Part shown: positions 1 through 6,373 of the stretch, one piece after another
How the letters are laid out: each line of letters starts with the position of its first letter
How positions within the stretch are numbered: the stretch's first letter is position 1
Source: Prevotella sp. CAG:1092
Lineage (GTDB): Bacteria; Bacteroidota; Bacteroidia; Bacteroidales; Bacteroidaceae
Length of the DNA stretch: 8,969 nt
Assembly (NCBI GenBank): GCA_000436915.1
Contig: HF993976.1
Span: forward strand, 1-8,969
Direction of reading: 5' to 3'
Program-made: the position numbers and the translations under genes
Notes under the pieces: generated by a model
The model's database searches: none
Seen by the model: only the letters and a program-made list of their open reading frames with translations
Told to the model about the DNA's origin: nothing

Positions 1-15
1 AAACTTAAGGTTAAG

Positions 16-50
16 CGGTGCAGCCGAGCTGCACCGAACCCAACCCCAAG
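16..50 (+). repeat. REP-like unit, left copy: GC-rich hairpin plus conserved flank
   Basis: Bases 16-36 form a perfect 9-bp stem (CGGTGCAGC / GCTGCACCG) with a CGA loop. It is followed directly by AACCCAACCCCAAG. The 17 bases at 34-50 (CCGAACCCAACCCCAAG) recur exactly in reverse complement at 196-212, next to a second hairpin whose stem differs in sequence. A conserved flank beside a variable hairpin, in an inverted pair next to a RAYT gene, is the known arrangement of REP/REPIN elements. Assignment to that class is inference, because other genomic copies cannot be seen here. Confidence 0.6.
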
Positions 51-58
51 ACGCAAGC

Positions 59-195
59 TTTCCCTGTTTCTTTTTCCCATTCTCTTCGTTTCTTTTTTTC
101 TCTCTTTCTTTTTTCCCCTTCTTTCTCTTTTTCTTTCCCTTTTCCTTTCCTTTCCTTTCCCTCTTTTCTTACTTCTTTTCTCTTTTTGCTTTCTC
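59..195. repeat. Polypyrimidine low-complexity tract
   Basis: The plus strand is almost entirely C and T from about 59 to 195. It includes an uninterrupted 82-base pyrimidine run (89-170) and four perfect tandem TTTCC units at 141-160. The tract lies between the two inverted REP-like units. The same strand bias continues beyond the second unit, with many TTTGC/GCTTTC words at 231-300, into the 3' end of the RAYT gene. No gene is credible here: the plus-strand open frame through it reads as runs of F, S and L. Mirror-symmetric pyrimidine tracts of this kind can form triplex DNA, but that is not shown. Confidence 0.85.
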
Positions 196-230
196 CTTGG
201 GGTTGGGTTCGGCGCTGCTTGGCAGCGTCG
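196..230 (-). repeat. REP-like unit, right copy, inverted relative to 16-50
   Basis: Bases 210-230 form a hairpin (CGGCGCTGC / GCAGCGTCG, TTG loop, one G-T pair). Bases 196-212 are the exact reverse complement of 34-50. The two units point at each other across the pyrimidine tract, so the pair forms a REPIN-like inverted structure of 215 bases. It lies 51 bases beyond the stop codon of the RAYT gene. Confidence 0.6.
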
Positions 231-281
231 CTTTCTTTGCTTTCTTTTGCTTTCTGTTTCCTGCTTTTGCTTTCTTTGCTT

Positions 282-1394
282 TCAGCTTTCGCTTTCTCTT
301 TGGCCTTTGTTTTCTGCTTCAGCCTCCGGTTCCTCTATATCCTCTCCTCTTTTCATCCTTTCCTCCATTTCTTCTGTCCATGGCTCGGTGCTTACATTGG
401 CAGCCATGGCGTTTAGCTGTAGGCATTGGGTGCGGGTTATGGTGCGCCTCTCCATGTGGTAGGGCCAAGGGGCGAGCATAAGGAGCAGACCTTCAGCGCA
501 AGCGGTGAAGTATTTACCTGGTGGCTTATATAAAGGAGCGAAGCCGTTTTCGAGTATCACTATCAGCGGCTGGTGGGCATCGAGGGCAGCGCGTGCTATC
601 TCCCTTTCTCCTGCCGAAATGCAAGGACTCACCACAACTCCTCCCTTTGTGCCTCGCATCAAGAAGTATTCCTTTTGCTTCGATATTAGCAGTTGGTTTT
701 CGGAGGATGTGTTGTTATGGCATTTCACCTGCATCCTAATAGGCTTATTTAGCAACCAACGGTTGCCTATGGCTGCGAATGTTGTACCGTTTATGGTTAG
801 CGAATGCACCACCTTAAACATTTCAGGATTCTCTCTCTTTGTAAGAGCACGCAGAGGGTTTTCGCTGACATAGCGTATCATAGCTTCCAGCTGTCCTTTA
901 CCATATAATACGGTATCTTGAAAGTTCTTAGAGAATAATGGTGGTGGGGCATCCTCGCCTTTAGGCCCTAATAGTCCTTGCTGAGTTAGCTGTTGCCAAT
1001 AGTGCTTGTTGCATCTATTCTTGATTTTACCGATAATATTTCCAAGATGGCAAGGAATCTCAGCCCTGATGTAAAGGATAGCATGCAGATGTTCCTCCAT
1101 GAGCTGTACGCGTATAATCTCTATCTGCGGATAGTCGTTGGTGATAAGTCGCCATTCGCGTTCTACGAGCTTCCCTAATTCAGAAGGAATTATTATTGCT
1201 TGTTGCCCTCCATCTGGATTATGGTTCCATTGTAGTTTGCCTAATAGTGGGAACGAGCGATTATGGAGGGTGAGAGTTATCATATATATGCCTGAGGAAT
1301 GGTAGTTGTGTTCCTCCATTCTTCTTAGCATAGAATGTTTCGTTTCTGTTCTCCATCCTATTGATGATATGTATTTTGCTTCGTTTGTTTCCAT
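282..1394 (-). CDS. REP-associated tyrosine transposase (RAYT), Y1/IS200-like HUH family, with C-terminal extension
   Basis: Expected to be a single-strand DNA endonuclease that acts on REP/REPIN hairpins. The Y1 domain spans about residues 28-190 of 370. The metal-binding HUH pair is H102-L-H104 (MEEHLHAILYIR), and the catalytic tyrosine is most likely Y175 in RYVSENPLRAL, which matches the family's YxxxNPxRA motif. Typical RAYTs are about 150-230 residues, so this one carries roughly 170 extra. Residues 247-312 (VVVSPCISAGEREIARAA, later LLLMLAPW) read like a Rossmann-type DprA/SLOG fold; that is my inference. The last 35 residues are E/K/R-rich and encoded by the purine-rich strand that continues past the stop. 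The start at 1394 is the first ATG; M23 and M26 are alternatives just before the conserved domain. The inverted REP-like pair downstream supports the identification. Confidence 0.8.
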   Translation of the reverse strand: METNEAKYISSIGWRTETKHSMLRRMEEHNYHSSGIYMITLTLHNRSFPLLGKLQWNHNPDGGQQAIIIPSELGKLVEREWRLITNDYPQIEIIRVQLMEEHLHAILYIRAEIPCHLGNIIGKIKNRCNKHYWQQLTQQGLLGPKGEDAPPPLFSKNFQDTVLYGKGQLEAMIRYVSENPLRALTKRENPEMFKVVHSLTINGTTFAAIGNRWLLNKPIRMQVKCHNNTSSENQLLISKQKEYFLMRGTKGGVVVSPCISAGEREIARAALDAHQPLIVILENGFAPLYKPPGKYFTACAEGLLLMLAPWPYHMERRTITRTQCLQLNAMAANVSTEPWTEEMEERMKRGEDIEEPEAEAENKGQRESES

Positions 1395-1414
1395 TAGATT
1401 TTGTTTTTATGTTG

Positions 1415-1445
1415 CTAATATAGACATTATTTTATATAAGAGCAA
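1415..1445 (-). promoter_or_regulatory. Candidate promoter for the RAYT gene
   Basis: Read on the minus strand, TTG (1443-1445) is followed after 20 bases by TATATTAG (1415-1422). This matches the Bacteroidetes TTG-N19-21-TAnnTTTG pattern with one mismatch in the -7 element. It would place the transcript start a few bases before the ATG at 1394, giving a very short leader. Confidence 0.4.
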
Positions 1446-1466
1446 GCCAAAAGGATAAAAAAGCGC

Positions 1467-1474
1467 TACCTTTG
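1467..1474 (+). promoter_or_regulatory. Bacteroidetes -7 element upstream of the symporter gene
   Basis: TACCTTTG matches the -7 consensus TAnnTTTG exactly and lies 20 bases before the ATG at 1495. No convincing -33 TTTG is present at the expected distance upstream, so the promoter call rests on the -7 box and its position. Confidence 0.55.
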
Positions 1475-1494
1475 CACGGAAAAACAACCAACGT

Positions 1495-2928
1495 ATGATA
1501 TTACTGACAATACTTGCTTATTTCGCTTTGCTAATGCTTGTGAGTAGGCTCACATCGCGCAAAGCAGACAACGACACCTTCTATCGTGGCAACAGACATT
1601 CACCATGGTATATGGTGGCATTCGGAATGATAGGAGCTTCAATCTCTGGCATCACCTTTGTTTCTGTGCCGGGAATGGTAGCTAAAGCCGACATGACATA
1701 CATGCAGACCTGCTTAGGCTTTATATTAGGCTATTTCGTGGTGGCTTTCGTGTTGCTGCCAGTTTACTATAAGCACAACCTCACCACCATCTATTCCTTC
1801 CTTGATACGCGACTTGGCGCTCGGTCGTATAAGGTTGGTGCAAGCTTCTTCTTGCTATCTAAGATGACGGGAGCAGCAGCGAGATTCTATGTGGTATGCT
1901 TTATTCTCCATCGCTTTGTCTTTGCCGATATGAATGTGCCTTTTGCTGTTACTGCGTCAGGAATGGTATTTTTGATATGGCTATATACAAGGCGTGGCGG
2001 AATAAAAACCTTGGTTTGGACAGATGCCTTTCAAACACTCTGTATGTTTGCAGCCTTGGGCTTAATAATATATAATGTGATGGGCAACCTTGGCTTAGAT
2101 ACCGCATCAACGATAAAAGCCATTGCCAACGACAGTCATTCAAGGATATTTGTTTTTGACGATTGGATGTCGAAGCAGAACTTTTGGAAACAATTCCTTA
2201 GTGGTATCTTTATTGTGATAGTGATGACAGGCTTAGACCAAGATATGATGCAGAAAAACCTAACCTGCAAGTCGCTCTCTGATGCCAAGAAGGATATGTG
2301 TAGCTATGGCTTTGCCTTTGTTCCCGCCAACTTATTGTTCTTAGCTCTCGGCGTGTTGCTACTTATGCTGCTTGGTAAATACAATCTGCAGATGTCTGCA
2401 TCGGGCGACGACCTGTTACCAATGTTTGCTGCTTCGGGAATGTTGGGCAATGGAGTAGTGGTGTTGTTCTCTTTAGGTATCGTGGCAGCATCATTCTCAA
2501 GTGCCGATAGCGCATTGACAGCCCTAACCACAAGCTATTGTGTGGATATCTGCCAACGTAAGGATGATGAGAAGATGCGCAAGCGAGTGCACGTGGTAAT
2601 GGCTGTTGTCTTTGCTTTGTTTGTGGTACTTTTCAAGATGGTGAACAGCCAAGGTGTGCTCGATGCCATATATACCCTTTGCGGATATACCTATGGTCCA
2701 TTGCTCGGTCTCTTTGCCTATGCTCTGCTCACTAAACGTAGTGTTGGTGACAAGGCTGTACCATATATCGCTGTGGCTTCGCCTGTGATATGCTTCATTA
2801 TAGATTGGTATACCAAGAACTATACCGCCTATCGTTTCGGATATGAGCTACTGATGCTCAATGGTATGCTCACTTTCTTGGGCTTATGGATTTGCAGTGT
2901 ATCATTGTTGGTGAATAAAAAAGAATAA
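1495..2928 (+). CDS. Sodium:solute symporter (SSS/SSF family)
   Basis: An inner-membrane secondary transporter, expected to take up an organic solute with sodium. The 477 residues are strongly hydrophobic, with about 12-13 membrane segments beginning at residue 1, which is normal size for the family. Family signatures visible: SISGITFVSVPG (49-60); the stretch RRGGIKTLVWTDAFQT (166-181), characteristic of SSS proteins; GLDQDMMQKNLTCKS (246-260); and AASFSSADSALTALTTSY (331-348), whose serines match the conserved sodium-site (Na2) helix. The substrate cannot be read from sequence; Bacteroidetes members of this type are usually annotated only as sodium:solute symporter. The gene has its own promoter, is transcribed away from the RAYT gene, and has the same GC-richer composition as trxB/gpx, so it appears to be native backbone bordering the AT-rich island. 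Confidence 0.88.
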   Translation: MILLTILAYFALLMLVSRLTSRKADNDTFYRGNRHSPWYMVAFGMIGASISGITFVSVPGMVAKADMTYMQTCLGFILGYFVVAFVLLPVYYKHNLTTIYSFLDTRLGARSYKVGASFFLLSKMTGAAARFYVVCFILHRFVFADMNVPFAVTASGMVFLIWLYTRRGGIKTLVWTDAFQTLCMFAALGLIIYNVMGNLGLDTASTIKAIANDSHSRIFVFDDWMSKQNFWKQFLSGIFIVIVMTGLDQDMMQKNLTCKSLSDAKKDMCSYGFAFVPANLLFLALGVLLLMLLGKYNLQMSASGDDLLPMFAASGMLGNGVVVLFSLGIVAASFSSADSALTALTTSYCVDICQRKDDEKMRKRVHVVMAVVFALFVVLFKMVNSQGVLDAIYTLCGYTYGPLLGLFAYALLTKRSVGDKAVPYIAVASPVICFIIDWYTKNYTAYRFGYELLMLNGMLTFLGLWICSVSLLVNKKE

Positions 2929-2983
2929 GGAATAAAATGTGTTAAATGCGTGGTGAGGATTTTTTATCTTCCATTTTATATTA

Positions 2984-2991
2984 TATATTTG
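2984..2991 (+). promoter_or_regulatory. Candidate promoter (-7 element) of the AT-rich cassette
   Basis: TATATTTG matches TAnnTTTG exactly and lies 39 bases before the leader ATG at 3031. No clear -33 TTTG is seen in the T-rich stretch upstream. Composition falls sharply to AT-rich at about this point. This is the only promoter-like site I find before the run of closely spaced genes to 7169, so it may drive the whole unit. Confidence 0.5.
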
Positions 2992-3030
2992 CAAAAACCG
3001 TTTGACTATTAACAATAAATTTTATTAAAC

Positions 3031-3138
3031 ATGAAAAAAATCAAGTCGCTAAAAAAATCTCAGATTTTTGATTCTCAACTATTACGTAAAGAAAAATGTA
3101 ATCGTGTTATGGCTGAAATGAAGATAGTGAGGCTATAA
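3031..3138 (+). CDS. Leader fragment (35 aa) of the frameshifted precursor
   Basis: This is what is translated as the sequence stands: ATG at 3031, 35 residues, TAA at 3136-3138. It begins MKKIKSLKKSQIFDSQLLRK and keeps frame with the leader up to A-E-M at 28-30, then reads KIVRL and stops before the GG site. No Shine-Dalgarno sequence precedes it, only the AT-rich stretch common before Bacteroidetes genes. Alone it would be a non-functional leader stub. Confidence 0.45.
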   Translation: MKKIKSLKKSQIFDSQLLRKEKCNRVMAEMKIVRL

Positions 3139-3248
3139 GAATTTCTGGTGGAAGCTTACAAAATGTAAATGGTGGAGTTAATTATGTAGGAGATGATGGT
3201 ACCACATGTTATTTTGAAGGTGTTACTTTTGCTGTTGGTGGTTTAGTA

Positions 3249-3521
3249 ATGCAAAATACAGCTTATTATTTTGAAGGGACTATTCGAGCAGATGAAGGGT
3301 GGGTGAATGATGGATTTAATATTAATAACTTTTTGCACGAGTATGGACATCATCTTCAACAAGAAGAAATGGGGCGTTGGTATTATTATCAGAATGTTGC
3401 TTATAAAAGTATTACGAATATGTTAGAAGGTGGAAGCGGGCATGCACAGATGCCTACAGAAAAGGATGCTACAGATAAAGGAGATAAATATTATGACGAC
3501 AACAAAAAGACAAAAAAATAG
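3249..3521 (+). CDS. HExxH metallopeptidase-like fragment (90 aa)
   Basis: The ATG at 3249 is the first start codon in this frame after the TGA at 3114-3116; codons 3117-3248 are open but contain no ATG, GTG or TTG. HEYGHH is encoded at 3336-3353. A tryptophan/tyrosine-rich stretch (GRWYYYQNVAYKS) follows, then the MPTEKDATDKG motif and a lysine-rich end. It is short for a working protease, has no signal peptide of its own, and has lost its leader to the frameshift. It overlaps the next gene by 29 bases. Confidence 0.5.
   Translation: MQNTAYYFEGTIRADEGWVNDGFNINNFLHEYGHHLQQEEMGRWYYYQNVAYKSITNMLEGGSGHAQMPTEKDATDKGDKYYDDNKKTKK
3479..3483 (+). promoter_or_regulatory. Shine-Dalgarno-like AGGAG deciding the start at 3493
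   Basis: AGGAG lies nine bases before ATG 3493. It favours this start over the in-frame GTG at 3430, whose extra 21 residues would precede the hydrophobic signal segment. The site is inside the coding region of the HExxH gene. Confidence 0.55.
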
Positions 3522-4341
3522 TAAGAATCTTTTTGCTAGTATTAACCATTTTCTTTCTTTTTTCCTTTGCTCTATGTTTATACAGTTTGGAATATGCAAC
3601 TCTTTAGGAAAAGAGGTGCTTTTGAATCTGCATTACATGTATAATGAAGATGCTGTAGATAGTGTAGAGTTGCGGAAACGGCTTTCGGAAAATGGGATAT
3701 CCATGATAACATATATTGTTGATAATAATAGAAGTATAAACGAACATGCTAACAACGTCAAGAAGATAATTTCAAGTTATGATAGAAGTGATAAACTTGA
3801 ACTCGTAGTTTTGACCGATAGAATGTCTACCTTTGTTGGTCTTAAATTGTGTAATTCTATGAAAGATGTTCGTGGGCTAATCACAATTTCTGGAGCTTTC
3901 AATGATGGTGATGATTTTATTTATTCTGAGTTTTCTGTAACAAAGAATGCAGACAATTTTAATAAACTTTCAGAGAATAGGGAAAAAGAGCGGTGTTTGT
4001 TCTCTGTTTGGCAAATTATTCAAAAAAGTAAAAAAACAAAGAATATTACTTTTACGGATAATAGTGCTGATATGCAAAAAATGATGATTTTATTGAAAAG
4101 TGAATATGGTAAGTCATTATTGCATTTTTCTTTGGAGAAAAATTTAAGGAAAATAGATGTAGTAATTCTTCCTTTTTATATCTATGAATATCGAAAAGAA
4201 TATATTTGTGATTTAGATATTTCAAATCTTATGTATATAGGCAATAAAAATAAAATAAGATATACATTACCGGAAAGTTATGGTAAAAGAAAGATAGTAT
4301 CTAAAATTGTAGAAAAGGTATGTGAAATAAATCCTAATTGA
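3493..4341 (+). CDS. Exported alpha/beta-hydrolase-like protein, probably catalytically inactive (paralogue 1)
   Basis: 282 residues from the ATG at 3493. Residues 12-37 are a basic-then-hydrophobic signal segment (SFFLCSMFIQFGIC), so the protein is probably periplasmic or membrane anchored; C35 is a weak lipobox candidate. The rest follows an alpha/beta-hydrolase layout: strand EVLLNLHYMY (41-50), helix then ENGISMITYIVDNNRS (67-81) where the family has GIAVLRYDDRGVGKS, then LELVVLTDRMSTFVGLKLC (102-120) at the nucleophile elbow, then VRGLITISGAFNDGDDF (126-142). The elbow GxSxG is absent: the serine position reads R or M. No catalytic His is evident. The fold call is inference from motif order. 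It overlaps the HExxH gene by 29 bases and is followed one base later by its apparent paralogue, so coupling is likely. A role as partner or immunity protein is speculative. Confidence 0.55.
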   Translation: MTTTKRQKNSKNLFASINHFLSFFLCSMFIQFGICNSLGKEVLLNLHYMYNEDAVDSVELRKRLSENGISMITYIVDNNRSINEHANNVKKIISSYDRSDKLELVVLTDRMSTFVGLKLCNSMKDVRGLITISGAFNDGDDFIYSEFSVTKNADNFNKLSENREKERCLFSVWQIIQKSKKTKNITFTDNSADMQKMMILLKSEYGKSLLHFSLEKNLRKIDVVILPFYIYEYRKEYICDLDISNLMYIGNKNKIRYTLPESYGKRKIVSKIVEKVCEINPN

Positions 4342-4342
4342 T

Positions 4343-5326
4343 ATGAAAAAATTGTTGTGTTTAATTTTAATCCATTATATTTTCTCTATTTTTGATGTCT
4401 ATGCAGACACTATTGCTGTTTTTCCTATCAAATGTAAAAAGGACAGTATAAATGTGACTGTTTTTCAACCAACTGAAAATGATAGAAAAATAATGGTGAT
4501 AATTGCAACAAATATGTTGTTTGATATATCAGAATATATGCACAAATCTTCTTTAGTAGATAGTTTGTTAAAGAATGGTATATCTTGTTGTTTTTTTGAC
4601 AAGAAGGAACAATGTAAAAATGTAAAAAATAAATATCCTTTGTTTACTCAAACCAAAAATATTGTATTAGTTTTTAATAAGCTTAAAAGAGATAAACGAT
4701 ATTGTGACTATAAACTTGGACTTTTGGGTATAAATGAAGCGGCGCTACCTGTAGCCAAGGCTGCAAACAAGTTAAATGAAAATACCTTTGCTATATTATA
4801 TAAAACGAATGTGTTGCCTGAATCTGTAATTCATCAAAATATATTGATGCAAAAAAATGTAGTATTGCCATTAATATTTAATTCATACGGAATGAAACCG
4901 TACGAATTTTCTAGGGTTGTTCAGAATGTTTTTCATGAAATAGACGATAAACACTATTATAATAGAAAAATGTTGAATAAAGAGATGTTAGATGTCGCTC
5001 GATTAAATAAAAACATAAATGATACATGTTTTGTACTCTTACATAGTTTCTTTGAAACGTATATGGAACGTAGAAGTCGCAATAGTTTATTTTATAATAA
5101 CTTGGAGAAAAGTATACAGAAAATAAAATGTCCATTGTTATACATAACTTCAAATTGCGATTTAGATATATCTGGATTTCTTAATTTGTTAGAATTTGAA
5201 GAAATAATGTATAAGAAGAGAAAAACTAATTTTTCTACTATTGTGTTAAAAGAACCTGATGTTGAAGCGAAAGAGCAAAATCAATGGTTGAATTTAGTTA
5301 TAAAATGGCTTTGTTGTATTTATTAG
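4343..5326 (+). CDS. Exported alpha/beta-hydrolase-like protein, probably catalytically inactive (paralogue 2)
   Basis: 327 residues with a clear signal peptide, MKKLLCLILIHYIFSIFDVYA, cleaved probably after A21. The body resembles Bacteroidetes exported alpha/beta hydrolases: LLKNGISCCFFDKKEQ (75-90) for the usual GIAVLRYDDRG; KLGLLGINEAALPVAKAA (124-141) for the elbow GLIGHSEGGLIAPMAA; FAILYKTNVLPES (149-161) for the following strand; and IKCPLLYITSNCDLDIS (261-277) for the PVLAxxGxxDLQV acid-residue segment. The catalytic serine of GHSEG is replaced by N131 (GINEA), and the histidine segment reads KEPDVEAKE with no His. It therefore looks like a pseudoenzyme. Its start lies one base past the stop of paralogue 1 (TGATATG). 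Base composition is strongly AT-rich, like the rest of the cassette. Confidence 0.6.
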   Translation: MKKLLCLILIHYIFSIFDVYADTIAVFPIKCKKDSINVTVFQPTENDRKIMVIIATNMLFDISEYMHKSSLVDSLLKNGISCCFFDKKEQCKNVKNKYPLFTQTKNIVLVFNKLKRDKRYCDYKLGLLGINEAALPVAKAANKLNENTFAILYKTNVLPESVIHQNILMQKNVVLPLIFNSYGMKPYEFSRVVQNVFHEIDDKHYYNRKMLNKEMLDVARLNKNINDTCFVLLHSFFETYMERRSRNSLFYNNLEKSIQKIKCPLLYITSNCDLDISGFLNLLEFEEIMYKKRKTNFSTIVLKEPDVEAKEQNQWLNLVIKWLCCIY

Positions 5327-5338
5327 TGTATTGAAAAT

Positions 5339-6373
5339 ATGAAAAATATAATAGAAGATTATAATCAATGGCTTATAGAACAAGATTATAATGCCATGGG
5401 TAATGGGGTCTTTTATGGAAGAATGGGATTATGTATATACTGGTTTCAGCAATTTTTATTGTACTCTAATTGTAAATATAAGATTGTTGCAAATAAACTA
5501 TTAGAGGAGGTAGTATCTAATATTGGTTCCTATTCAACTGTTGGATTTGAAAATGGTATAATCGGTATTCTTAATACTGTAAATGATCTTGTAGAAAAGA
5601 ATTGTATATTGACTAATGAAAAGTCATTTTTTAGACCTTTAGAGGATAAAATTTTCCAATATATGAGTTCCTGTTTATTTGAAATTGGTATGGATAGAAA
5701 AGAAGATCTTGCTGATTTGATATGGGCTTGCCGTTATTTTTGTTTTAGAATTAATAGTGGAAAATTGTCTCTTGAAAATGAAATTATAATGAAACGCTTG
5801 ATAATGGCCTCTATTAATAAAGTTGAAGAGAAATTGAGAAACCCTAATCTTATAATTGAACAACAGAAACAATTCTTACCATTTTCTAATATTCTTTCTA
5901 ATCTGGTTGTTTTGATAGAGGATATGTATAAACTGAATATGTTTACTTACAAATTAAATATGCTATGTAGAGAAATGGCGACATTATGTAAATTATATTT
6001 GCCTTCCCAAGGGCTTAATCATAGTCTATTATTAAGTAATATCGCCTCTTTAGTAAAAACTAATCCCAAATTAAAAAAGTGTTTTAGTAAAATTTTTAGT
6101 CCTACTTTACCAATATGTGACTTAAGTGTTTTTTCTGAATGTAAAGGTTTAACTTTATACTTGCGTGACGGATTATCTGGCTTATTATATAATTTACGTA
6201 GAACAGATGTAGATGAAAAATTGATGTTGTTTTTCTCAAATAAGATTAGAGAAAAAGTAGCTGATAAAAAAACATCATGGAAAAATCCTACAAATTTTAT
6301 ATTAGGAAATAGCATGACAGGAGTTTTTTATACTTATCAAAAGTTATTTGCTTATGAAGAGAATAGATATTAA
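5339..6373 (+). CDS. LanC-like (lanthionine synthetase C-type) protein without recognisable zinc ligands
   Basis: 344 cytoplasmic residues, no signal peptide. Glycine-centred repeats place it with the LanC-like alpha-toroid: GNGVFYGRMGLCIYWF (21-36), GFENGIIGILNTV (69-81), LRDGLSGLLYNLRR (275-288) and ILGNSMTGVFYTY (321-333). True LanC enzymes bind zinc through one Cys and a Cys-His pair (GWCYG and CHG motifs); I see neither, so cyclase activity is doubtful. It may act as a binding scaffold or a non-catalytic modification partner. The ATG is 12 bases after paralogue 2, and the 3' end overlaps the glycosyltransferase start by 20 bases, indicating coupling. LanC-like and glycosyltransferase genes are known neighbours of leader-peptide systems in Bacteroidetes. 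An unrelated alpha/alpha-barrel is the main alternative. Confidence 0.55.
   Translation: MKNIIEDYNQWLIEQDYNAMGNGVFYGRMGLCIYWFQQFLLYSNCKYKIVANKLLEEVVSNIGSYSTVGFENGIIGILNTVNDLVEKNCILTNEKSFFRPLEDKIFQYMSSCLFEIGMDRKEDLADLIWACRYFCFRINSGKLSLENEIIMKRLIMASINKVEEKLRNPNLIIEQQKQFLPFSNILSNLVVLIEDMYKLNMFTYKLNMLCREMATLCKLYLPSQGLNHSLLLSNIASLVKTNPKLKKCFSKIFSPTLPICDLSVFSECKGLTLYLRDGLSGLLYNLRRTDVDEKLMLFFSNKIREKVADKKTSWKNPTNFILGNSMTGVFYTYQKLFAYEENRY

Larger units (their letters stand above)
3031..3521 (+). pseudogene. Frameshifted precursor: double-glycine leader plus small HExxH metallopeptidase-like domain
   Basis: Two frames join into one sensible protein if a single base is restored near 3120 (reading ATGGAAGAT instead of ATGAAGAT). 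The result is about 163 residues. Residues 1-41 form a lysine-rich leader (MKKIKSLKKSQIF...) ending in ...DSEAIRISGG, the double-glycine cleavage signal of bacteriocin and RiPP precursors. Residues 42-163 start SLQNVNGG and contain HEYGHHLQQ, an HExxH zinc-peptidase motif, then GHAQMPTEKDATDKG, which could supply the third ligand (E). Related HEYGH-type domains are known in Bacteroidetes. No slippery heptamer lies between 3117 and 3136, the only interval where the frames can be joined, so programmed frameshifting is unlikely. A real mutation or an assembly error remains possible. The promoter and leader position argue that this was the first gene of the cassette. Confidence 0.6.

Noticed and set aside
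378..409. Inverted repeat CCATGGCT ... AGCCATGG
   Set aside because: Lies inside the RAYT coding region with a 16-base loop and no link to the REP-like motif; probably chance.
18..481. Plus-strand open frames of 132, 94 and 71 codons
   Set aside because: They are runs of F, S, L and P produced by the pyrimidine tract and by the strand opposite the RAYT gene; no domain, promoter or start context.
505..1178. Plus-strand open frames opposite the RAYT gene
   Set aside because: Shadows of a gene with clear HUH and tyrosine motifs on the minus strand.
3115..3138. Programmed -1 frameshift to join leader and HExxH frames
   Set aside because: The joining point must lie after the TGA at 3114-3116 and before the TAA at 3136; no X-XXY-YYZ slippery heptamer in that interval. 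A mutation or sequence error fits better.
3430..3492. GTG start giving a 303-residue version of pseudo-hydrolase 1
   Set aside because: The ATG at 3493 has an AGGAG at good spacing and begins just before the signal segment; the extra residues are read out of frame within the HExxH gene.
6348..6353. TTG start for the glycosyltransferase
   Set aside because: An ATG two codons later at 6354 is simpler, and nothing is gained from the longer form.
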